Shown: positions 1 to 7,213 of the stretch, in pieces
Layout: each line of letters starts with the position of its first letter
How positions within the stretch are numbered: position 1 is the stretch's first letter
Assembly: GCA_051879215.1 (NCBI GenBank)
Contig: JBJELP010000010.1
Span: 1 to 21,096 of the forward strand
DNA from: TWA4 sp051879215
GTDB lineage: Bacteria > Bacillota > Clostridia > Lachnospirales > Lachnospiraceae
Direction of reading: 5' to 3'
DNA length: 21,096 nucleotides
Translations under genes and position numbers: made by a program
Notes under the pieces: model-generated
What the model was told of the DNA's origin: nothing
Seen by the model: only the letters and a program-made list of their open reading frames with translations
The model's database searches: none

Positions 1-210
1 GCACTCACTGTTTTAATTGATTTGCTTCATAAGATGGTTCCTGATTGGGAGTTTATCAGTTTCACAGAACCACAAAATATTGCAAGTATAGGTTTGCTTC
101 TAAAACTGGGCTATAAGAATTTAGGCTATGTTCCATCAAAGGAATCTCAGGCATTTGGTAAGTGGATAAAGACAAGTACAGAAAAAGAAATTGGTAAGTT
201 AAAAAAGTAG
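1..210 (+). CDS. GNAT-family N-acetyltransferase, C-terminal fragment (5' end outside window)
   Basis: The frame is open from base 1 to the TAG at 208-210, so this is the last 69 residues of a gene that starts upstream. The segment EPQNIASIGLLLKLGYKNLG resembles the last conserved part of the GNAT fold, where an Asn is followed by a helix and a K(L)GF/Y motif that packs against acetyl-CoA. The acetyl-CoA pyrophosphate loop (R/Q-x-x-G-x-G/A) would lie upstream and is not visible, so the family call rests on this motif alone. The TTG at 22 is in frame but is unlikely to be the start because the reading continues upstream. The next gene is another acetyltransferase, and both are noticeably more AT-rich than the DNA that follows. 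Substrate unknown. Confidence 0.6.
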   Translation, partial: ALTVLIDLLHKMVPDWEFISFTEPQNIASIGLLLKLGYKNLGYVPSKESQAFGKWIKTSTEKEIGKLKK

Positions 211-293
211 TTGGAGCAGGATATACACCTGTAGCTTTTATTCTTTTTTGACATAATCAATACGGATAAGTTGGGATTTACAGGAGATTAAAA

Positions 294-788
294 ATGGAGT
301 ACAGAAAACTATCCTTGGATGATGCTGAACAATTTTGGAATTTGATGAATCAATTGGATTATGAAACAAAGTACATGCTATACGAACCAGGCGAAAGAGA
401 AAAGAATCTTCCGGAAATAGAGTCTTTCATACAAGATTCTGTGAATGGAAAAGATTTCCTTCTCGTTGCCGAAACAGATAATAGACTTGTAGGATATATA
501 TCAGCGCAAAAGGGCCGATTGAATCGCATCGCTCATTCAGCATATATTGTTGTTGGTATCTTAATGGATTATCGAGGTAAAGGGATCGGAACTGAGTTTT
601 TTACAAGACTGAATGATTGGGCAGAAGAAGAGAATGTTACACGTTTAGAATTAACTGTAATTTGTGAGAATAAAATTGCGAAACACTTGTATACAAAGAA
701 TGGATTTCAAATAGAGGGAATTAAAAGAAAATCGGTTTGTGTAAATGGAGAGTATTTGGATGAATACTATATGGCAAAATTAACATAA
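294..788 (+). CDS. GNAT-family N-acetyltransferase
   Basis: A complete 164-residue cytoplasmic acetyltransferase that would transfer an acetyl group from acetyl-CoA to an amine of unknown identity. The acetyl-CoA loop YRGKGIG lies at about residues 93-99 (R-x-x-G-x-G), preceded by the beta-4 strand VVGILMD, and the C-terminal ENKIAKHLYTKNGF block is the usual motif B. The length is typical of single-domain GNATs. The ATG at 294 is chosen because AGGAGA at 282-287 sits 6 bases upstream. The gene follows another GNAT fragment in the same direction with an 83-base gap, which holds an isolated TTGACA at 248-253 without a convincing -10 box. It is AT-rich relative to its right-hand neighbours and is followed at once by a GC-rich palindromic element, which may mark the edge of an acquired segment. 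Confidence 0.85.
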   Translation: MEYRKLSLDDAEQFWNLMNQLDYETKYMLYEPGEREKNLPEIESFIQDSVNGKDFLLVAETDNRLVGYISAQKGRLNRIAHSAYIVVGILMDYRGKGIGTEFFTRLNDWAEEENVTRLELTVICENKIAKHLYTKNGFQIEGIKRKSVCVNGEYLDEYYMAKLT

Positions 789-789
789 A

Positions 790-898
790 CGCTCCGCGGG
801 GCGGGTGGTCCGGGGGACCACATAAGAGCCGACCGGAGCGGAGCGGAGACTGCGCACGGATTCGAATAGGAAAGTGTTTGCTTCGCAAACCGAATCCG
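790..898. repeat. GC-rich nested palindromic intergenic element
   Basis: Two nested stem-loops lie back to back just after the acetyltransferase stop. The first has an outer stem CGCTCCG (790-796) with CGGAGCG (834-840) and an inner perfect stem GTGGTCC (805-811) with GGACCAC (815-821). CGGAG is then repeated three times in tandem at 834-848. The second has an outer stem CGGATTCG (857-864) with CGAATCCG (891-898) and an inner perfect stem GTTTGC (876-881) with GCAAAC (885-890). There is no downstream T-run, so it is not a standard terminator. It is far more GC-rich than the gene on its left. It resembles repetitive extragenic palindromes, and its right part belongs to the dispersed repeat at 868-928. 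Confidence 0.6.
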
Positions 899-928
899 GC
901 GCCAAATCTCCGCAAGCGTCGATTTGAA
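868..928 (+). repeat. Dispersed repeat, copy 1
   Basis: A 61-base segment that recurs as its reverse complement at 8928-8988. By hand alignment 51 of 61 positions agree with no gaps. The best-conserved cores are CGAATCCG and AAATCTCCGCAAGC, and the shared end is TCGATTTGAA. It overlaps the second stem-loop of the GC-rich element. It ends just before the promoter of the PAT-like acetyltransferase gene. Confidence 0.7.
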
Positions 929-935
929 TTTTCTT

Positions 936-964
936 TTATGATTTCTGATATTATGTGCTATAAT
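936..964 (+). promoter_or_regulatory. Extended -10 promoter for the PAT-like acetyltransferase
   Basis: TGCTATAAT at 956-964 is a perfect extended -10 element. The -35 position 17 bases upstream holds TTATGA (936-941), a weak match, as expected for extended -10 promoters. The start of transcription would be near 971, giving a leader of about 80 bases before the ATG at 1052. Confidence 0.55.
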
Positions 965-1051
965 GAGTTAGATGGTGCGGAATTCACCGGGGGTGCAGCC
1001 CTGAATGTGCACACAGACAGAAATTGCAGGTTATACAGGGAGACAAAGAAT

Positions 1052-1600
1052 ATGAAATATAAGATCAGAATGGCAACAGAATCGGATGCCAAAGCAGTCC
1101 ATGATATATATGGGGCATATGTGCCTCTCGATTATGTAACTTTTACGGTGGATAATCCGGATGTGGAATCCTATCGCCGGAAGATTTTACATACCCTTGA
1201 AAAATACCCTTTTCTCATTGCGGAAAGTGAAGAGGGAAACGTGTTGGGCTATGCATACGGTTCCCCTCTTCGGCCCCATGATGCGTATCAGTGGAATGTG
1301 GAATGGACCATTGTTCTTGCACCGGATGCACCCAGAAGACAGGGGATTGCTTCAGCCCTTTATCACGAGTTTGCGAGAATATTGGAAAAACAGGGATATC
1401 GATATATTTATGGAGTATTAGTCGATACGAATGAGGCAAGCTGTGAATTTCATAAGAACCTTGGATTTACTGAAGTCGGACATTTTGAAAATGCAGGCTT
1501 CAAGCTTGGTGCATGGCGCGGTATCAGATGGATGGTGAAGCAGATTGGAACATCGGAAGGGGAACCGCATAAACCGTTGAAGCTATCTGAAGTCATGTAG
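1052..1600 (+). CDS. Phosphinothricin acetyltransferase-like GNAT
   Basis: A 182-residue acetyltransferase of the PAT/Bar type, which acetylates phosphinothricin, methionine sulfoximine or related amino-acid substrates using acetyl-CoA. Visible marks are the family block around residues 67-90 (GYAYGSPLRPHDAYQWNVEW), the acetyl-CoA loop RRQGIA at 95-100, and the C-terminal EASCEFHKNLGFTEVGHF block. The ATG at 1052 is chosen because AGGGAG lies about 10 bases upstream and the protein then begins with the usual IRMATESDA strand. The in-frame sequence back to 878 runs through a promoter and a palindromic repeat and is not credible as coding. It is transcribed from its own promoter. Similar genes are common in soil and gut Firmicutes, so real phosphinothricin resistance is only one possibility. 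Confidence 0.85.
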   Translation: MKYKIRMATESDAKAVHDIYGAYVPLDYVTFTVDNPDVESYRRKILHTLEKYPFLIAESEEGNVLGYAYGSPLRPHDAYQWNVEWTIVLAPDAPRRQGIASALYHEFARILEKQGYRYIYGVLVDTNEASCEFHKNLGFTEVGHFENAGFKLGAWRGIRWMVKQIGTSEGEPHKPLKLSEVM

Positions 1601-1770
1601 GATCGGGAAAGAAAAAGACAGTATCGTAAATCCAGAGAGGACAAGACTTATTCAATCGGTTAATGGCCCTGGAAGGTGCCATTGAAGGTGTAAAGAAAAC
1701 CATGTTGTCAGATGAAGTAAAAGCAGATTTGAAAGCATTTTATCAGAATAATAAAAAGCAGAAAAATTGA
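1601..1770 (+). pseudogene. Possible remnant of a MerR-like regulator
   Basis: Between the acetyltransferase and the flavodoxin are two short coding-like pieces in different frames. The first (1601-1663) ends in REDKTYSIG and a stop, which resembles the beginning of MerR-type regulators (KTYSIGEV...) just before the helix-turn-helix. The second (about 1630-1770) reads NRLMALEGAIEGVKKTMLSD and continues to a TGA at 1768. It is hydrophilic and helical, like a regulator's C-terminal helix. No ribosome binding site precedes either piece. The simplest reading is a gene that lost its middle and is decaying. The family call is tentative, because the fragments are too short to assign by eye. Confidence 0.3.
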
Positions 1771-1788
1771 ATGGAAGGAGAAGCTGTA

Positions 1789-2181
1789 ATGCAGGTATAC
1801 TATTTTACAAGAACAGGCAGAAGCAGGGAAATAGCCGAGCAGATTGCAGCCCGCTACCAAACAACGGCAAGAAAGATTGATGATCATAAAAACTGGAGCG
1901 GAAAGGTGAATTATATGAAGGCCGGGTTCATGTCACTCAGTGGAAAAACGATACCGGTGGATTACGCGGAGCCGGATCTGTCTGATGGAATTGTGGTTGT
2001 ATTTCCCTTATGGGCCGGCACCATGCCTCCGGGGGTAAAGACCTTTGTCGAAGCAGTAGGGAAAGAAAAAATCACAGCTGTTGTAACTTCTTTGGGAAGT
2101 ACCATGAAACAGAGGGATGGATTCCGGAAAATCATCGATCTGGTGGGAGAGAATATCACAGCTCCGGACAGCGTGGAATAA
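1789..2181 (+). CDS. Flavodoxin-like protein
   Basis: A 130-residue protein with a flavodoxin-type start: a hydrophobic beta strand MQVYYF followed by the phosphate-binding loop TRTGRSREIAEQIA (about residues 7-20), which should hold the FMN phosphate. The later strand GIVVVFPLWAGTMPPGVKTF matches the second flavin-contacting loop. It is likely a soluble electron carrier or quinone/flavin reductase. The ATG at 1789 is preferred over 1771 because AAGGAG at 1775-1780 lies 8 bases upstream of it. At about 130 residues it is somewhat shorter than classical flavodoxins (around 140-170) but contains both flavin loops. It lies between a probable decayed regulator and an ACT-domain gene. Confidence 0.75.
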   Translation: MQVYYFTRTGRSREIAEQIAARYQTTARKIDDHKNWSGKVNYMKAGFMSLSGKTIPVDYAEPDLSDGIVVVFPLWAGTMPPGVKTFVEAVGKEKITAVVTSLGSTMKQRDGFRKIIDLVGENITAPDSVE

Positions 2182-2190
2182 CAGGAAAAG

Positions 2191-2222
2191 GAATGATGAT
2201 AGACCGATTACCGGGATCATTC
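2191..2222 (+). terminator. Inverted repeat after the flavodoxin gene
   Basis: GAATGAT (2191-2197) pairs with ATCATTC (2216-2222), with an inner CCG/CGG pair. It sits in the short gap between the flavodoxin stop and the ACT gene. No T-run follows, so termination is doubtful; it could be an mRNA processing or stability structure. Confidence 0.25.
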
Positions 2223-2266
2223 ATATGAAAAAAGATAAGTAAGAAATGAATTGTAAAGGCAACAGT

Positions 2267-2635
2267 ATGGAATTGAAGTTACTACATAAGGATTTTTCAG
2301 TATGCAAAGTGGAAGATTTTTCCCAGGTGAATCTGGATGCGGAATTCTGTTTTCTGGGAAAAACCGATGAGGAAAACTCCCTTGTATGCATGACAGAAAA
2401 GGTGCCCTCCAATGTGATTCAGAGGGATGACGGCTGGAAGGGATTTCGCATTCAGGGTGTCCTGGATTTTTCCCTGATTGGAATCCTGGCTGAGATTTCA
2501 GCAATTCTGGCAGAAAACGGCATCTCGATTTTTGCAGTATCCACATACAATACCGATTACATTTTGATAAAAAATGAAAAATATCAAAAGGCATTGGACG
2601 TTCTCAAAGCTTCTGGATATCAGATTACAGATTGA
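2267..2635 (+). CDS. ACT-domain amino-acid-binding protein
   Basis: A 122-residue protein made of a short N-terminal ACT-like half (residues 1-60) and a clear C-terminal ACT domain (about 62-120). The signature is GVLDFSLIGILAEISAILAE followed by GISIFAVSTYNTDYILI, a close fit to the ACT_7/CASTOR-like family. ACT domains bind amino acids and act as sensors or regulatory subunits; this one has no attached enzyme domain, so its partner is unknown. The ATG at 2267 is preferred over 2246 because AAAGG at 2255-2259 is 7 bases upstream and the family's usual N-terminus (MELKLL.KDFSVCKV) begins there. It runs in the same direction as the flavodoxin but no functional link is evident. Confidence 0.85.
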   Translation: MELKLLHKDFSVCKVEDFSQVNLDAEFCFLGKTDEENSLVCMTEKVPSNVIQRDDGWKGFRIQGVLDFSLIGILAEISAILAENGISIFAVSTYNTDYILIKNEKYQKALDVLKASGYQITD

Positions 2636-2782
2636 TTTCAGGTAAAAATCAGATTGCTGCAGTTCTGAAATATTTTTTTGCCGGTGCTGCATTGCTGGCA
2701 AAACAGTAAGAAGGCATCGAATAAACAAAATGTTGCTGCAGGACAAAGCGGATGCCGGGCCTTATGAAAGAAGAGGAAACCC

Positions 2783-3394
2783 ATGAAACGAATTCAAATT
2801 ATTGAAGATGATATTGTCATCCGAACAGAACTGAAAATGCTGCTTCAGGCAAACGGCTATATGCCGGTGGAAGACGGTCCCTGCGATCTGATTCTGATGG
2901 ATGTGAATCTGCCCGGAGAGAATGGTTTCACCCTTTGCAGGAAGCTTCGTCAGACCTCCGATACTCCGGTGATTTTTCTGACAGCCCGGGATACCCCGGA
3001 GGATGAGCTGCTGGCCTTTGGCGTGGGCGGTGATGATTTTATCCGAAAACCCTATCATTCTTCCGTTCTTCTTGCACGAATCGGACGGATATTGAAAAAT
3101 ACTGCCCATGACAGTCTGACAGTCAGGGGATTAACTCTGAATCTGCCGGGAATGAAAGCCATGTTTGGAGAAAATACGGTGGAACTGACGAAAAACGAAG
3201 CCCGTATTCTCTGGTGTCTGATGAATAAGGAACTTTGTACCCGGGACGAACTGATTGAAGACCTGTGGACCAATGGTATGTACATAGACGGCAACACGCT
3301 GTATGTAAATATTGGCAGATTGCGGGAAAAACTTGGTCAGATCGGTGCAGCCGATTTTATCCGTACGGTCCGGGGCGTGGGGTACCGCCTATGA
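2783..3394 (+). CDS. bceR: OmpR-family response regulator of the Bce-type module (short receiver)
   Basis: A 203-residue two-component regulator: receiver domain at residues 1-95 and winged-helix OmpR/PhoB DNA-binding domain at about 107-203 (TKNEARILWCLMN, TRDELIEDLW, VNIGRLREKL, IRTVRGVGYRL). Receiver residues are present: acidic pair D9/D10, phosphoacceptor D40 in LILMDVNLPG, T67 and K89. The odd point is that D40 normally sits near position 51-55. The stretch between GYMPVE and the beta-3 strand lacks roughly 11-15 residues, corresponding to helix alpha-2. The reading frame across the gap is clean. The ATG is preceded by AAGAGGAAA. It overlaps the kinase gene by four bases (ATGA), so the two are translationally coupled. 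It should activate the ABC transporter genes that follow when envelope-active peptides are present. Confidence 0.9.
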   Translation: MKRIQIIEDDIVIRTELKMLLQANGYMPVEDGPCDLILMDVNLPGENGFTLCRKLRQTSDTPVIFLTARDTPEDELLAFGVGGDDFIRKPYHSSVLLARIGRILKNTAHDSLTVRGLTLNLPGMKAMFGENTVELTKNEARILWCLMNKELCTRDELIEDLWTNGMYIDGNTLYVNIGRLREKLGQIGAADFIRTVRGVGYRL

Positions 3395-4389
3395 GCTTTT
3401 GGGAGTATCTGGAATCGAAGGCTATTACTCTGTGTGGCGTTGGAATCGGGATTCTGTATCTGGTTCTGGTTGCCTGGCTATGTGAACTGCCCTTCTCATT
3501 GCTGCTGATCTGTCTGCTCAGTGGCATTTTTGTATTTGTAATTTATTTGTTGTTTACCTGGCAGCGAATGAATCGGCGATTGCGTTTGCTGCAGAACCGA
3601 TTGGATACCATGTCGGAAAAGTATCTCATTGGAGAAACTCTGACCAGACCCAGGGATGCTGTGGAACTGCAATACTATCTGCTGATGCAGGAAATTTCCC
3701 GCTCTGCCATCGGTGCTGTGGAAAAAGCCCGGGCGGATCAGCAGGAGTATTGTGAATATGTGGAGCAGTGGGTTCACGAAATGAAAACGCCTCTGACTGC
3801 CTGTTCCCTGATTCTCGCCAATGGAGGAGAGTCTTTCAAGCTGCGGCGGGAATTGCGCCGGGCTGACAATCTGACGGAAACGATTCTGACCTATGCCAGA
3901 ATGCGGACGGCAGAAAAGGATACACAAATCAGTCAGATAAATTTGCGTGGTGTATGCAATCAGGCGGTGAAAGAAGAGATGGAACTGCTGATTGCAGCAG
4001 GAATCTCTGTTTCCATTGAGGGCGACAGCCGGGTCTATTCGGATCCGAAACTGCTGGTCTTTATTCTCAAGCAGCTTCTCATCAACTGTGCAAAATATTG
4101 TCCGGATTGTCAGATTCACATGGAATTATCAGAAAACAGGCTGATTCTGGAAGATAATGGACCTGGTATTCCGGCCCACGAGCTGCGCCGGGTTACGGAG
4201 CGCGGTTTTACAGGAAGTTTGGGACGCAGCCGGGGGGAGAGTACCGGTATGGGTCTGTACATCGTAAGCCAGCTTTGCCGGAATCTGAATATCCTGATGG
4301 AACTGACTTCCGAGGAAGGATTGTATACCCGTTTTGTATTTCTGTTTCCCGCATCAAACTTTTCTGCATCAACCTTACAAAACTGTTAG
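3391..4389 (+). CDS. bceS: Intramembrane-sensing histidine kinase, BceS-like
   Basis: A 332-residue membrane kinase. Two transmembrane helices at about 12-31 and 36-56 are separated by only a few residues, so there is almost no extracellular sensor, the hallmark of BceS-type kinases that sense through their ABC transporter. A coiled linker follows, then the H-box EQWVHEMKTPLTA with phosphorylated H129, the N-box around N232 (LLINCAKYC), the G1 box EDNGPGIP at 254-261 and the G2 box STGMGLYIV at 284-292. The start ATG at 3391 overlaps the regulator's stop. The in-frame sequence upstream of it lies inside the regulator gene and is not used. The length agrees with the family. It would phosphorylate the adjacent response regulator in response to flux through the transporter encoded downstream. 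Confidence 0.92.
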   Translation: MSFWEYLESKAITLCGVGIGILYLVLVAWLCELPFSLLLICLLSGIFVFVIYLLFTWQRMNRRLRLLQNRLDTMSEKYLIGETLTRPRDAVELQYYLLMQEISRSAIGAVEKARADQQEYCEYVEQWVHEMKTPLTACSLILANGGESFKLRRELRRADNLTETILTYARMRTAEKDTQISQINLRGVCNQAVKEEMELLIAAGISVSIEGDSRVYSDPKLLVFILKQLLINCAKYCPDCQIHMELSENRLILEDNGPGIPAHELRRVTERGFTGSLGRSRGESTGMGLYIVSQLCRNLNILMELTSEEGLYTRFVFLFPASNFSASTLQNC

Positions 4390-4464
4390 ATTACCGGCAG
4401 ACAGCGTTAGAACAAATTCAGCTGTTTTAAGGTACAATAACGGTGAAAGGATGGTGCAGAGATT

Positions 4465-5229
4465 ATGAATACATTACTGGAAATCAAAAACGTAACAAAA
4501 TATTTTGGCAGCGGAGATGCGGTATCCAAAGCATTGAACGGTGTCAGTTTTACCATGGAGCAGGGTGAATTCACCGTGGTTATGGGTGCTTCCGGTTCAG
4601 GAAAAAGCACATTATTAAATGTAATTGCAACCATTGACAGACCCAGTTCCGGAAATATTCTTCTGGAAGGCTGTGATATTGCGGAAATGAAAGAAAAAGA
4701 TCTTGCTGCATTCCGGAGAGACCGACTGGGCTTTATTTTTCAGGATTACAATTTACTGGATACCCTGACAATTGCAGAAAATATTGTTCTGCCGCTGAAT
4801 CTTCGGAAATGCTCTTTAAAAGAAACCCAGGAGCGTCTTGAAAAAGCTGCTGCAGCTTTGGATATTGCCGATCAGCTTTCCAAATTTCCCAGACAGCTTT
4901 CCGGCGGACAGCGTCAGCGTGCCGCATGTGCCAGGGCACTGATCACGGAACCGGCTCTGATTCTGGCAGATGAGCCCACTGGTGCTTTGGACAGTGCTAA
5001 TTCCAGAAGTCTGATGCAGACCCTTACCCTCATGAACCGGAGTCTTGGTTCCACCATTCTGATGGTGACCCATGATGCTGTGGTGGGATCGTATGCCTCA
5101 CGGGTTCTGTTTTTAAAGGACGGAAAAATCTGGAATGAACTGTATCGGGGTGACCGGACCCGTCAGGCCATGTATCATGAGATCTTGAATACGATGGCAG
5201 TATTAGGGGGTGAGGCAGATGTTCGGTAA
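4465..5229 (+). CDS. bceA: ABC transporter ATP-binding protein, BceA-like
   Basis: A 254-residue cytoplasmic ATPase that powers the adjacent permease. Walker A GASGSGKST is at 41-49, the Q-loop FIFQDYN at about 90-96, the signature LSGGQ at 145-149, Walker B with D-loop LILADEPTGALD at 165-176, and the switch His at H203. The composition matches the MacB/LolD/BceA class. The 75-base gap after the kinase contains TACAAT at 4433-4438 but no well-spaced -35 box, so any separate, regulator-dependent promoter can only be guessed. The gene overlaps the permease start by 11 bases, showing translational coupling. In characterised relatives (Bacillus BceAB) the complex frees lipid II-cycle intermediates from peptide antibiotics such as bacitracin. 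Confidence 0.94.
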   Translation: MNTLLEIKNVTKYFGSGDAVSKALNGVSFTMEQGEFTVVMGASGSGKSTLLNVIATIDRPSSGNILLEGCDIAEMKEKDLAAFRRDRLGFIFQDYNLLDTLTIAENIVLPLNLRKCSLKETQERLEKAAAALDIADQLSKFPRQLSGGQRQRAACARALITEPALILADEPTGALDSANSRSLMQTLTLMNRSLGSTILMVTHDAVVGSYASRVLFLKDGKIWNELYRGDRTRQAMYHEILNTMAVLGGEADVR

Positions 5230-7189
5230 ACTGGCTTTTCGGAATGTATGCCGTCAGATTCAGAATTATCTGATTTATTTTATCACCGTATCCCTGAGCA
5301 TCGCCCTGTTGTTTGCAGTCAATAATCTCAGCTACAGTGACCGGATTCAGAGTCTTGCGGATATGTCTTCGGACATCAGCAGCATGTTCACCATGGTGAC
5401 GGTATTGTCGTCCATGGTCACTGCTCTGGTGCTCAGTTATGCCGCCGGTTTTATGCTGAAGCTGCGGCGCAGGGAATTCGGTATGTATCTGACCCTGGGC
5501 ATGACCCGCAGGAATATTCAGACACTGTTCGTATGTGAAACCGGGTTATTATCTGCCCTGGCCATGATTGTGGGCATGGGAGCAGGACTGGTCATTTTTC
5601 AGCTTCTTGCAGCTTTATTTGCATCTATTCTGGAGATTCACTTTACTGTTTCTGCTTATTCGGTACAGGGAATTATGCTGACGGTATTTGTGGGTACCGG
5701 TATGTTTCTCCTTTCCACTGTGGCTTCCCTTCGTTATCTGAAAAAGGTTACGATTTCCGAGCTTCTGAAGGAAGAAGCGGTGGAGAAAACAGAAAAGCAC
5801 CCGGGACTCTGGTGTACTATATCCGTTCTGCTGCTGGCTGTTTTTCTGATCTGCCTGATGATTACTTACCAAAGTATGATGGCGGCCTTTCATAATCAGG
5901 ATGGTGTTCAGCTGCTTCTCTGGCTGGCTGTGGATCTTGTGATGGTTTTTCTGGTTCATTTCGCCCTGTCCAGGACACTGGCCGGTATGCTTCTGCGGAA
6001 TCAGAAACTGAAAAACAGGGGAACCAATGCGGTGGTTCTTCGGGGACTTTCCGGGAAAATGAACATGAACGCTTTGCTGATCGGTGCTCTGGCCACCCTT
6101 CTGGTCTTTGCCATTGCCATGACCAATGTGGCATTTGGAGAAAAAACGTTTCAGGATCGGACCATCGAAAAGGAATGTCCCTATGATGTCATGGCCTTAT
6201 ATGATACGGCAAAAGAACAGGAGATTTCCATGGAGGAAGGCCGGCAGATTCTGGAGAAATACAGTCCCATCACTGACCAATTGGATTTTCAGCTCTATTC
6301 ACTGGGGGAAACAACCCTTTGCAGCAGCATAATAGGATATGAAGAAATGGGGTGGACCGATCAGTATATGCCTTTGAGCCAGTTCAATCAATTGCTTTCG
6401 GGATGTGGTTATGAACCCATTTCTCTTCACCGGGAATACCTGCTGATTACCGATGTGCAGGGAATCTGCGATGTGGATTTTTCTGGAAAAACCGTCAGTC
6501 TGAACGGCGAAATCTATTCCTGGGCAGGCAGTCATATGGATTTTCCGGATTTTGCCAGAAGACTGTGGATGTACTTTGTGGTACCGGATGATGCCATTGC
6601 CAATATGTCAGTGTCAGCCAACGGTACGGCATATACTCTGGAAAATCACCGGCCGGATTCGGAAGCCATGCTTTCTGACCTTACGGAATATGTGGAAACG
6701 GAAGAGGGGATGGAGGAAACCTGCAATTATGTCATCAAGGAGTACATTCGCCTTTACAGTAAAGCCAATGCCGGTGTACTGATTATTGGTGCCCTGTATG
6801 TTTCCACTGTATTTGTATGCATGGCTCTGGCAATTCTGTCGGTAAAAACTCTGTCTACTCTGGAAGATGAGCGGAGACGTTTTGCCATTTTGTACCGTCT
6901 GGGTGCAGACACAAAAATGCAGAAAACAGCCATTCTGCGGCAGACAGGCGCATTTTTCCTGATGCCCTTTGCCTTCCCGATTCTGATGACAGTTCCCATT
7001 GGAATTATTTTTAAAAAGGTCTATGAAATCTGGAACTTACGGGGATTGAGCGGAATCCAGGCGATGCAGACGGCTGCTGTAATCGCCCTGGTGATCACAG
7101 GAATCTATGTCCTGTATTACTTTATAACCTATCGGATTGCCTGCAATCATGTGATTTGCTCAGGTACTGAAGATCAAAATTCATTTTGA
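5219..7189 (+). CDS. bceB: ABC transporter permease, BceB-like (FtsX type)
   Basis: A 656-residue membrane protein. About ten hydrophobic helices can be placed: near 17-35, 55-79, 105-132, 147-172, 200-217, 231-253, 283-303, then after a long soluble segment 519-542, 578-598 and 618-638. The large extracellular domain, about 304-517, lies between helices 7 and 8; this is the BceB architecture in which that domain decides drug specificity. FtsX-type segments lie on both sides (MLKLRRREFGMYLTLGMTRR and LEDERRRFAILYRLGA). The ATG at 5219 is chosen because GGGGGTGAGG lies directly upstream; the GTG at 5210 is also in frame. It pairs with the overlapping ATPase gene and the upstream kinase. Which peptide is handled cannot be told from sequence. 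Confidence 0.93.
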   Translation: MFGKLAFRNVCRQIQNYLIYFITVSLSIALLFAVNNLSYSDRIQSLADMSSDISSMFTMVTVLSSMVTALVLSYAAGFMLKLRRREFGMYLTLGMTRRNIQTLFVCETGLLSALAMIVGMGAGLVIFQLLAALFASILEIHFTVSAYSVQGIMLTVFVGTGMFLLSTVASLRYLKKVTISELLKEEAVEKTEKHPGLWCTISVLLLAVFLICLMITYQSMMAAFHNQDGVQLLLWLAVDLVMVFLVHFALSRTLAGMLLRNQKLKNRGTNAVVLRGLSGKMNMNALLIGALATLLVFAIAMTNVAFGEKTFQDRTIEKECPYDVMALYDTAKEQEISMEEGRQILEKYSPITDQLDFQLYSLGETTLCSSIIGYEEMGWTDQYMPLSQFNQLLSGCGYEPISLHREYLLITDVQGICDVDFSGKTVSLNGEIYSWAGSHMDFPDFARRLWMYFVVPDDAIANMSVSANGTAYTLENHRPDSEAMLSDLTEYVETEEGMEETCNYVIKEYIRLYSKANAGVLIIGALYVSTVFVCMALAILSVKTLSTLEDERRRFAILYRLGADTKMQKTAILRQTGAFFLMPFAFPILMTVPIGIIFKKVYEIWNLRGLSGIQAMQTAAVIALVITGIYVLYYFITYRIACNHVICSGTEDQNSF

Positions 7190-7213
7190 ATCAGATACCA
7201 CATTATGATACCA

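Noticed and set aside
878..1051. In-frame N-terminal extension of the PAT-like acetyltransferase
   Set aside because: It runs through the dispersed repeat and an extended -10 promoter, and a good ribosome site precedes the ATG at 1052.
2676..2703. Stem TTTTGCCGG with CTGGCAAAA before the response regulator
   Set aside because: T-rich before and A-rich after the stem, so on neither strand does a T-run follow. It is not a terminator, and no other role could be supported. The rest of 2636-2782 shows no gene or clear promoter.
3265..3390. In-frame extension of the kinase gene into the response regulator
   Set aside because: It is an out-of-phase reading of the regulator's DNA-binding domain. 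The kinase start at 3391 with ATGA overlap is normal.
3496..4119. 207-residue open frame on the minus strand
   Set aside because: It lies opposite the histidine kinase and is a shadow with no start signal.
4390..4464. Possible response-regulator binding site and promoter before bceA
   Set aside because: A TACAAT is present but the nearest -35-like sequence is about 20 bases away and no clear paired repeat was seen, so it was not annotated.
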